Shown here: positions 9,761 through 19,600 of the stretch, piece by piece
Layout: every line of letters starts with the position of its first letter
Numbering within the stretch: the first letter of the stretch is position 1
Assembly: GCA_002811645.1 (NCBI GenBank)
Contig: PDIP01000019.1
Coordinates: 58,431 to 101,803, forward strand
Direction: 5' to 3'
Source of the DNA: Corallochytrium limacisporum
Lineage: Eukaryota; Opisthokonta
Length of the DNA: 43,373 nt
Notes under the pieces: generated by a model
Database searches by the model: none
The model's input: the letters and a program-made list of their open reading frames with translations, nothing else
What the model was told of the DNA's origin: nothing
Position numbers and translations under genes: made by a program

Positions 9761-10833
9761 GGTTGGTGACGATCCATACCTCAGATTTCATAAAGCTCTC
9801 GACATGGCTGGTCCGACCTGACATATCAGAGCTCTGTGTATCAACAGATTCATGGCATAGCCCCTGCTCCTGTTCGTGGCCCATGCATAGATCACCAACC
9901 AAAGTACCATTGTACCCGTGTACAACAAACCCTTCAAAGTTAGGGTCTCGGAGCCTTCGTCGAAAGAGCCCGCCTTGTGCACAATACACGCACATTTTGA
10001 GCTCACCCAACAGCGCATCACTCTTGGTTTGTGACGGCATTTGATCGCAATTGCAAAACGAAGAGATTGTTTTTCGCCCGAGGATATTATGTTTCGCCCC
10101 ACAGTCGCCTCCCACTTTCAAAGATTTCGCGCGATGGTTTTCATTGGGGGGGGGGGGGCGGTTTCCGGATTTTCGCTTGCGAGCAATCCAACAACCCCCC
10201 CCCTCCCTGCCGCAGCAGTGAGGGGAGCCCAGTGGGGTGACCCACTGCGGTTGCTGGGAGAAACCGTTAGTGGTCTCTCCCTGGCCTCCCCCCCCCCACA
10301 CACCCGACCAACCATTCAACGTCTCTGAGGGACGCGAGAAGCAGGGTGAGGCGGGGCGATTGAACCGTCGGCCCTCTTCCCTGACTTCCAGTACCAAAAT
10401 AAATGGAAGAAAATTGCGCGCCAAAGTTTTGGTGCGGTGAGCAAGGGGGCCATTGGGTTACTGAAAGTGCGCCACTGCCGGGGGAGGTGGGAAGACCAAT
10501 GGGAGGGCGTACCGGTACTGCTGCTATGGGGCCCCGCCTTCGAGGACGTTCAGTGGCTCACTGGCATCGACGGTATCTGTTGGCAGCGAACCAATTTTCC
10601 TGTGACTCTCGTTGCGTAGAGTGTCCGCTGGCGGTTGATTTGATATTGATGTAGGAAGCATTTGTGATACGCGGTTTTATTGTGGATAAATTTACTTGTG
10701 TAAGGCCATTCGGTGACCTCGCTGGTGTGATGCACAGGTACTAAGCTACGCATTCTAGTAATTTTAAGGACCCCAAATCAGCGACCTTCATCGTCGTGTT
10801 CACAGACGGGATCTCAGCACCAGAACAACAGAA
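9761..10833. other. Divergent intergenic region between the USP and F-BAR genes
   Basis: This 1073-bp stretch should contain the promoters of two divergent genes. It carries a 13-base G run (10146-10158) that begins a 107-bp segment repeated at 32415-32521, and C runs near 10195 and 10291. A 97-codon minus-strand frame (ATG at 10040, ending at 9747) overlaps the USP start in another frame. It could be an upstream ORF, but I cannot support it as a gene. Confidence 0.55.
10146..10252. repeat. 107-bp segment repeated 22 kb away (copy A)
   Basis: This segment matches 32415-32521 in the same orientation. The only difference I find is A at 10194 against C at 32463. The 13-base G run at the start has the same length in both. 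Similarity stops sharply on the left, at the G run. On the right copy B runs straight into an N gap, so the true right boundary is unknown. Confidence 0.95.
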
Positions 10834-12114
10834 ATGAGTGTTGCCAATTACAGCATGCACGGGCGGATGGACTCCCGGGTGTCCCATGCCAGCATATCTT
10901 CAGTCGCCAACCGCTCTTCGTTGTCCATGGCACCGAACACACCCAAGTTGGACGATCACGGCAACGCCCTTTGGGTAGAGAATATGTGGGGCAGTGATGA
11001 ATATTTGGGATACCAAAAGGTTCTGGCTAAGGTCAAAGCCGGCAAAGCTAATTCCAAGCAATTCCTTTCCTTCCTCAAGGCCAAGGCCCAATTAGAGGAA
11101 CAGCATAGTAAGAAACTCACCATGTTGGCCAAGCAGGCCAGTACCGTTACAGAAGAGGACTCCGTGGGACAAGCATGGGACCAGTTCCTCTCGCAAACTG
11201 AAGCACAGGCCAATGTACACCTCGGATTGGCCAAGGCTCTACTCCAACTGGAAAGTCTCGGAACAGCTCTCCTCAACAAACAAACTGCCGTTCGCAAGGA
11301 ACTCGGCAAGCGCGTACAGCAGGCACAGAACCAGCGCACCCAAGCCAAGAACAATCATGACAAGGCACTAAAAAACTATCAGATGAAGCACATGGAAGAC
11401 AAGAGGCAAAAGCGAGCCGCCGCAGCGGGTGGAAATCTTGCCAAGAAGGAATGGCACGCGCGACAGAAAAAGGCCACCAAGGCCGGACAGACACATGCCC
11501 AGGCAAAGGGAGACTACGAAAAAGCAGTGGGTCTGCTGGAGCAGTCACGCATCAACTGGATTACTGAGACTGCTCGTGCATACACAGCCTTCCAAGCTCT
11601 GGAAGAGGACCGTCAGGGTTATATTCGTCAGCAGATGTGGGATTATACCAATGCCCTCAGTGAGAGCTTCATTGCCAACGACCAGGCCTGCGAGAACATC
11701 CGGTTGGCCCTGGAAGCATGCAATGTCCAGGAGGACATGCGCCAATGGCAGGCCCGGAATGCCACCGGTCAGGAGAAACCGCCGCAGATGCATGCCAAGA
11801 GCATCGAGGAGACAATGGGAGACTTGAATATGAGCAGTCTGAGCATTTCATCCACGCCCACAGGAGCGCACCATCATGAAGTGGAGAGCGGACAGGAAGT
11901 GTACGCAGATTTCGACGAGGACGCCGTGCCAGAACTAGACGAAGATCAATATTTCGTGGTCGGTGACTTTGACGCGCGACGCTCGGAGGAACTCTCTGTA
12001 CGAGGAAATCAGGTAATTAGGGTGCTTGAGAGAGACAATGAGGACTTTTGGACTGCAGAGGCAGACGGAATGGTTGGCTTGGTGCCCGTGGCGCTCCTGG
12101 CCAAATTTGAATAA
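10834..12114 (+). CDS. PSTPIP-like F-BAR and SH3 domain protein
   Basis: The 426-residue protein has an F-BAR domain (about 45-305) and a C-terminal SH3 domain (about 371-426). Such proteins bind curved membrane and recruit actin regulators; the PSTPIP/Cdc15/Imp2 group acts at the cleavage furrow and in cell motility. The F-BAR begins with MWGSDEYLGYQKVL, like FW..DF....GYEVL in PSTPIP1. It has the EEQHSKKL block and ends in IRLALEACNVQEDMRQW, very close to the end of the PSTPIP F-BAR. The SH3 shows VVGDFDA, EELSV, a central FW, and GLVPVALL. The first 44 residues are Ser-rich and absent from human PSTPIP1. Residues 305-370 form a short linker with SIS/TPT phosphosite-like motifs. The start is well placed (AGAAATGAG). 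The stop codon lies inside an AATAAA hexamer. Confidence 0.9.
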   Translation: MSVANYSMHGRMDSRVSHASISSVANRSSLSMAPNTPKLDDHGNALWVENMWGSDEYLGYQKVLAKVKAGKANSKQFLSFLKAKAQLEEQHSKKLTMLAKQASTVTEEDSVGQAWDQFLSQTEAQANVHLGLAKALLQLESLGTALLNKQTAVRKELGKRVQQAQNQRTQAKNNHDKALKNYQMKHMEDKRQKRAAAAGGNLAKKEWHARQKKATKAGQTHAQAKGDYEKAVGLLEQSRINWITETARAYTAFQALEEDRQGYIRQQMWDYTNALSESFIANDQACENIRLALEACNVQEDMRQWQARNATGQEKPPQMHAKSIEETMGDLNMSSLSISSTPTGAHHHEVESGQEVYADFDEDAVPELDEDQYFVVGDFDARRSEELSVRGNQVIRVLERDNEDFWTAEADGMVGLVPVALLAKFE

Positions 12115-12115
12115 A
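12110..12115 (+). promoter_or_regulatory. AATAAA hexamer overlapping the F-BAR stop codon
   Basis: The F-BAR gene ends GAA-TAA-A, so the stop codon sits inside AATAAA. If this were the working polyadenylation signal the 3' UTR would be very short. It may be chance. Confidence 0.25.
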
Positions 12116-13960
12116 CTGACCCTATACCATCGTCTATCATTCAGTGAGGTGCATGCTTGGGTGAGAAGCGATATGAACTACCGTTGAGATCTGTCGACCC
12201 CCTCAACGGTGCACAAGAGCATGTCACATCCATTTCCGGAATGCTGCAGTTCTGACAGTTACCTTGTTCCCATTACATGGGCTCCGCGGCCCGACGTCAA
12301 GAACGGCGACGATGCCAGCACTGGATGCTAAACAACCTACAAGAGTTCGTCTTTCCTTCATTCCTTCTCTCGTTGGAATCATTGCCGGCAATGGAAACGT
12401 TTGCAAAGGGCTTTGGCAACATCTCTGCCGCCAAAAAGGTCCAACGTCTGCGGCAGGTTGCAATGTCCGGCCCATCGGGTCATACAGAATGCCCGGCCCC
12501 TCTAACCCTTTTCCCGTTTCAGAAGTGTTTCGGTTCAAAATCGCGTACCAGGCATCATTCCCAGGCCAATCTATCACATGGGCTACTAAAAACAGAATCG
12601 AACAAATCCATACAATGGGTACGCGGCCTCTAGGTATCTGGGCCAATTGATGTGTAGAATACTTCTCGGAGGACTGGTACATTCCAAACCACATCCACAA
12701 TTCGCAGAAAGAGCAACCGACGTAAACGAAAAATTGTGCCCCCGGGATAACAGCACAAACAAATGGAAATCAATTGATGTTTTTGCTTACGATCCCGCGA
12801 CAGATCCAAGCCCCTCTCGGACGGCAAAAATGTCAGATCGCGCTCCCTCAACTGTCCGTGCTCTAGCTGTTTTGTCGTGGAATGTGTTTAGGCGCGAGGC
12901 GGCAATTTGGACAATTTTTTTTTCTCGCTCGATTCATGGTTCCTATGTGTGCATGACGAAGAACGCGCCGCAAAGTCCACATTGGATTAAAGGGAGGATG
13001 GTCGCGCACTTGCACACGCACTGTTGCCCGTATGCTATTTTGGTATCGCGGGTCCCCCCAACCCCCGCCCCTCCCCCTTCCCCCGTTCGCCCAAGATCTA
13101 GTCCAACCCTGAGACCAACAGGCACCTCAAAACCCCCACAGACTCTTCCATAGGAAATGTATTTGGGCGAGAGCCCGGGAGAACAGCAAAGGTCTTTTTT
13201 TTTGTTTTTCCCGGTCGAAAGCGATGCCAGGGAAGTGTGAAGTGACGAAATCGTGGGCCCCGTGCAAATGATGCGATGCCCTCTGTCTTTCAAACCCGAA
13301 CCATCAAAACGGCCTTCTTGCCCAAAAAAGGGAGTCCCAGGAAAATTTGGGGTCTTGGGGGGGGGGGGGGGTTGGTTTTCAATTTAGGCCGTCGCACCCC
13401 TCGTCAAGGGCCCAATTTTGTTGATGTGTGAGCAAGTTTTGTTTCTAATTTTGCCGGGCCACCCAGCCCCCGTTCCCAACTACCGTTTCCCCCCTCATGG
13501 GTTTCCCCAACCCCTTTCCAATATATTCATTATTGAAAATAGGGGAGTCTATTTTCGCCTGACCTCACTGACCATGGGCGGTGATCGGGAAGAAACGTGA
13601 GCACGGGGCAAATGATTCAACAACTGGGGTGCTAATCACATTGCCTGTTCTTGTAATTCTTGAGCGAACAGTAACAAACGCCATACCTCCACCTGCCCTT
13701 AACTGCCCGCTTACGATAATTGCATCATACAAAATAAACTGTGATAATCGGATACCACTAGGGGGGGTGATGCCTAATATTTTATTGTTTTCCTGTTTGG
13801 GTCCTCCGGCCATCCCGCATTCTTGCGGACGTCAGACAAAAAAAAAATATACCGATCGTGTGTGCTCTGGGGCTAATTTACGTCGTAGCGGCGCTCTCAG
13901 AGATGGGGGGTAAGAGGGGTCGCCACAGTTGGCGGATTCTCGGTTCTCTGCCAGTGCTCA

Positions 13961-13965
<5 letters not shown>

Positions 13966-14016
<51 letters not shown>

Positions 14017-14028
14017 GTGTGCGTGTGC
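13966..14028. repeat. GT microsatellite
   Basis: About 30 GT units, with a few GC interruptions near the right end. This is the longest dinucleotide GT tract in the window. Confidence 0.97.
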
Positions 14029-14975
14029 CCTGCCGTGTCCGAACGCATCTCTCAGCATTCTGTCCCTCTGTCTTCCAGGCGCACTGCTGGCACGGGGCCC
14101 GACGCAGGGAAGGGAAGGTGGGTTAGAGACCGGAGATGACCGCGACGGTGACAGTGAGGAACGAGGGAACGGGGTTCTGAGTGTGTGCCCAGGAAGACGG
14201 GCCTGGACAGATGGTCAGTGTGAAGGATTTTTGTAGCACAACCCAAGAGCGCGGAAGAAAACAGACGGTAGGCGGACTTACGAGCACGGGCGAACGTGTT
14301 CAAGATCGTGCGAGGGATGGACGGCATCACGGCCCGCTCGCGTTCTCGGGTCCTTTGTGTTCCTCTTTACCCTATTCTGTGTGTATTGTGGTTGCATGAA
14401 TTGTGTCCCTTGCTTTCTCCATCGTTGTGTTCGGCCGGTGTGTTTTCATCCTTATCGCAACCCTGCCTCGTTAGTGAATGTACTAATGGTTTACTGTCTT
14501 CTATCCTTTCTGAGGCAAAACAGATCGGTCCCTTTAACCGGGGCAGGTGATGGCTCCCCGCAAAGGCGGGCCACTCGTGCCAAGCTGGGCAAACAGGGAC
14601 GAGAGTTGATTTCCCGCAACGAGGGTCGCGGACGGAAAGGTTGGTGGTGCGTGGTTCGATGGGCTCTGGTGCCGGGCACCGCTGCTATCTTGGGCGGCCC
14701 AGTTGGTGGTGAGCTCGTCGGAGAAGGAAGAGGGAGTGGGAGAGCGGGAGGGGGGAGCCAGGTGTACACAGGGATCCACGAACAAGCTTCGCTGGGTAGT
14801 GATACGCACGTTATGGAAGTTGACCAAAGAAAGCAAAGACCACCGGTGAAACAAGAGGGAGAGAGGGGGGGGGTGATATTTTGGTTGTGAAAAGACGTCA
14901 GAGGGACCCGACGGAGTGGAAGGGGAGGGAAGCGGAGAGAAGGGCAAACAGAAAGGCAGCGAAGGGGCACCACCG

Positions 14976-15002
14976 CAGAGAGAGAGAGTGTGTGTGTGTG
15001 TG
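14976..15002. repeat. GA then GT microsatellite
   Basis: A short (AG) tract changes directly into a (TG) tract, inside a long purine-rich stretch. Confidence 0.9.
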
Positions 15003-16653
15003 AGGCAGTCAAGCACCCCAACCCAACCCAGCAAGGGAGGTCAGGGCAACGCAAGCGAGTTTTAGCAGGATTGTGTGTTCTGTACGAATCACCGCACTCT
15101 TAACTTCGTTTCGACCCCTCCAGATGACCATTAATGATATAATGATATACATAATATATTAGGATTATGCAAAGTGTTTTATATGTGACCATGACAGTAC
15201 ATCTCCTAAGAAAGGGGTGCGGCGGGCAAGCGCAGAGAGAAACAAAAGACGGCGAGTGGCAGCGACAATGGCAGTTGAGAGAGGGGAGAGAAAGGAGCGG
15301 AAAAAGAAGAAGAAGTGACATGGGTCGTCGCTTCGAAAAGATTAACGGTTAGATCTTTGTAAAATCAATGCCGGGGAGTTGGTTTGACCCGGTGCAAGAA
15401 ATAGAAGGAAGGGACTTGAGGTAGGAGACAAACAGAAAAAGAAGGAGAGAGGGGCGAGGGTTAGAGGAAGGAGGGGTCAGGCAACTACAGGAGAGGGGGG
15501 GGGTGGGGGAAAAGCAAGCAAGCAGGAGACAAAAAAAATAAGGTGGAGGTGGCAAAAAAAAGAAAAAACCAAAAGGGGGTTTGAAAGATTTTGAACTCAA
15601 GGGGAATGGTGGTGTGGGTAAAGAAGAAAATCAACAGCTGCCAAACCGGAAAAAAAATAGAACATAATTGGGCCGAGGAGAGGGGTAAAGCGACGAGGGC
15701 AGCAGTCGCGAACAAACTCTCTCACCCGAGCATGGTCCCCTCGTACCGATCAAAATAGACTTTCATTCGTTTGTTTCTCCATTTCTCGCCTCTCAAATAG
15801 CCATAATTTCAATGCGCAACCGAGGTTCGGAAAGATCCCTGTTGCCCTCGGGTCCCTGTCTACCGCTGTCTGGGAGCGTGCCACTCTTTCCGCGGGTTGA
15901 CAACGCACACGAGAAAGATCAAGAGGGACCAGGGGCAGTAGCTCCTCCGTCGCGCACCGCCCCCGGGGGGGGGGGGGTGTTGTCTACTGTGTACGGTGAC
16001 AATAGGTCCGCCACTTCCATGGGTCATCCATACTTTCCATAACCAGGCCGTCGGATATTGATTGTACATGATAACAAAATTGGTTTGCCATCGGGTTCTC
16101 CCCCCTTCCCCTCCCCCCCACCGGGCACGGTGGAATGAAGCCCGCAAATGGATTGATTTTGGGGAGAGGGGAATTTGTGAGTCAAAAGGAAACAAAGAGG
16201 GGAGAAGGTTGGGCGGAGGTTGAGTGCGGGGGGGAGAGAGAGGGTAAGCAGCGACAAGGGGAGGTTGGGGGCGGTGGTGTCTGTTCCGGGAACACGGTGA
16301 CGACGGGCCAGTGGGCCACACTTTCTGCGGAGAGAGGTCTAAGTTTACTTTTGGTTCTGTTTTGTGCGCGATGGAGAGAGTGAGACCTATCATTGTGGCG
16401 AAAAATCAACATACCGCTCTGCCTGCCTGTAAAGCTTCGTGTCGAGAGCGCATAAAGTAGGAGTTCTCGTCGTCGTACTTGAGAAGCTTTCAAGGGCCAT
16501 AAGTCAGATACACGTGAGTTACTTATCGTGCTACACAAAGATCACCTTGGAACTGCTAGCCGGTTCTAGACGCCAGGGACGATCAAAAAGATACTCCTAT
16601 GTTCACATGACATAGGCACCATACAAATTAATCAGATCGCTTACACAAAGACA

Positions 16654-19600
16654 ATGCGGACAGCACTACACGATGCCGCCTTGGCGGGCGATGACAAGGC
16701 AGTCAAGAAGATTCTTAAGAAGGGAGTCCATGTCAATGAAGAGGACGAACACAAATTCACAGCCCTGGCACTGGCCTGCCGAGAGGGACATAAAGAAGTC
16801 GTCGAGTTACTGGTTGCCTCTGGAGCTGACGTCCAGTCCCAACTAGGAGAGGAACGAGACACGCCTTTGCATTGGGCTGCCTTCAACTGTCAACCGGACA
16901 TTATTGACATTCTTCTGACCCGCGGTGCAAATATTCATGCTAAGGACGAACACGGGGAAACTCCGCTACTGTGGGCATGTCAAGAGGGTCACGTCGAGGC
17001 TGCACACCGACTCCTGGAACACGGTGCTGATATTTACGACTCGGACAATTTGGGCCGCACAGGCCTACACATCTCCGCGGATCGTGGGCACACTGATTTG
17101 GTGGAAGAACTGCTGATGCAGGGGCTGGACATGGAGGTCACTGACCGGATTCACTTCACCCCGCTTCATCGGGCGACGATTGAGGGCCGAAAAGAATGTG
17201 CAGAATATCTGGTGAACGCGGGTGCCCGCCTGGACGTCAAGGACAAGAAGGGAAACACGCCTCTGCACTGGGCATGCCGCACTGGAAACAATGAAATGAC
17301 GGTGCTTTTCATCTACGCAGGTGCAGCCTTAAATTTGCGCAACAACGGTGGAGAGACAGCCTTGCACACAGCCTGTCAATACGCCAACCGAGACATCGCC
17401 CAATTGCTCATTCTCGCCGGAGCTCCCGTGGACGCTTCTGACTCCAAGGGGCGCACACCCCGAGATATTGATGAGGTCTTTGTCGACAGTGGTATCAGTC
17501 TCTACGATATGATCAAGGAGAATCTCATTGCCCAGGGTTGGCTGCCGCCTGGCGCATACCCTGCCGTTCCAATGGGATCACAGATGTCTGACATTTCATC
17601 TGGTATGACCACCAGTAATGGAGCCACTCTGACAGCCACAAATTCCACGCTGCTCAATCCGACCAAACGTGTTGCTGCGGCACAGAATCTGCTGATGAGC
17701 CGGTCCAACACCACTCTGGGTACGGAAACCAGCTTGCGAGCACCTGGTCTGACCGCATGCGACGAGGGACCCGAGGATGTGCTCCAGGACGATCAGAGTG
17801 TCCGTACTGGTGATTTACCGATACTTTCCGAGCATGACAACCAGGACGGTGCCATTGGACTCTTTGACGCCAGCGCTGAGGTTATGCCCAGTGCTCTACC
17901 CAAGGATGCTGTTGGACCTACCGTGACTGCTGTTGCTGTGGCACGCCGTGTGTCTGATTCTCAGTCAGCTCCAGTTCGGCACCAGTCAGAAGCTGCGGCC
18001 GCAGCTCTTGCTCGCCGGGACGGGACAACTATTGTACGCGGAACAGAGGGTCTTCCACAGACGGCGGAGTTCGGCTGTGATGCGGGTCAATTTGTGGATG
18101 ACACATTCAAAGAACTGCAGGAGGCTGCCGCGGCAACCTTTACTCTTCCTTCGGCCGAGGAGTTAGAATTGCCGAGCACAAGTGGTGAGAGGACTGCATA
18201 CGTGGTTCTGCCGGAAACGGATATGCCTCAAGGGCGTCAGAGGAGCTCCTTTGTCCGCAACATGGAAGTATATTTGAATGACGAGAATGATGCATATGCG
18301 GATGCCCAAGAGGACGATGAGGACCCGGAAACGGTTAAAGCCGCAGTCGTTCAAGAGAAATCAGTGGAACAAAAAGTCCCTCAACAGCCCGACGTCCGCC
18401 CAGGTATCCCACCAATGACTGAGACCCCCAGGCTTCTGAAGCAAGATAGCGTGGCTGATCTCACTCATCTCACCCTCGAGCAGAGGGCTGCCCGCTTCGA
18501 AGAGGTCATGAAGATGCTGAAGCCAGATCTGGTCTCTTTCGAAGGAATCATGCCCGAAACGCACACAGTCTTGGACCAAATGGAGCAGGCACATTCTATG
18601 GCCACCACGTTTATGCATCTTGATGTCGCCGCACACACATTGTCCAGTCAGGAAGCAGCAGTTAAATGCATCAACGTCCAGGCGAATACGGCCAAAGGCG
18701 AGTATGAGGTGGCGAAGATCAAACTGGAGAGTGCCCTTGCGACCGACGATGAAGACGAGGAGGCCCTGAACGCTGCTAAAGTCCAGCGTGACGAGGCTGA
18801 GAAGCGTTACATGGACCTCATGGGTAAGCACCTGGAAGCGCTCGACGAGCACCAGGCCCAGTTGACAGAGTTCATGGCTGCCGTGAATGGTACCCGGGTC
18901 CTGCTGGGTCAGGGCACGACTGGGTACGAGAATGGTGACCTACGGGATAGCACACCGGATGAGGTTCCATCCCAGAGCTCCTACGCAACTCTCGACTCAG
19001 GATTCAACACCGTTCGAACCAACGAGATGTCCACGAAAGATGATTCCACTGACCCTGCGGATGCCATTCTAGAGTATGCCCATCTCGCCTCAGATGTGTT
19101 GGGCACAACATATGAAGACTTTTTCCCCAAGATGCACCGCAGCCAGCTTCTGGCAGCAAGCCTCTTACAGGAAATGCGTGCCTGTCTGGAGTGGCGCGAG
19201 GATCGTGACACTTTGGTGTCTACTATGCGCGGTGCCAATATCTCTGTCCTCGACCGTGCCTATGTCATGGCGGAGCTCCGCATTCGCGATGCGGAGGAAC
19301 AGAGCAATCGGGTGCGCGCAAGCTTGGAAAGCTCTGCTGCCATCCGCAAGATCTACGACCAGACCATGACCACTGCAGAACAAGTACGCGTTCTGGAGAA
19401 GGAATACGAGGGTCTCATGGACGAAATTTCCGTTCTAGAGATGGAAAGGAAGCGTGACAGTGTCCGTGGTGTGAATCGTCGTGGCATGGATGCCACACTA
19501 AAGAGTCGTAAGGCACAGGCTTCCGACATCAAGCGCCGCATGGCAAAATTACGCAGTGTCCGCCCTCTTCGTAAGCTCGCAGTCTCTTATCCGGAGCTCC

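Larger units (their letters stand above)
12115..16653. other. Gene-poor region with simple repeats between the F-BAR and ankyrin genes
   Basis: I see no supportable gene in these 4.5 kb; the open frames have biased, repeat-driven composition. From about 13000 to 13560 there are stuttering homopolymers and a 15-base G run (13357-13371). A GT microsatellite lies at 13966-14028. From about 14540 to 16300 the plus strand is markedly purine-rich (GA/GGGA tracts), apart from pyrimidine-rich patches near 15720-15900 and 16100. The last 300 bp look like ordinary unique sequence and should include the promoter of the ankyrin gene. Confidence 0.6.

Noticed and set aside
9747-10040. 97-codon minus-strand frame overlapping the USP start, with a CVYC motif
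   Set aside because: It might be an upstream ORF, but it overlaps the better supported USP gene in another frame and has no recognisable domain. The longer version starts at TTG and runs into the repeated segment.
13858-14236. Frames giving Cys-Val repeats
   Set aside because: They are translations of the GT microsatellite.
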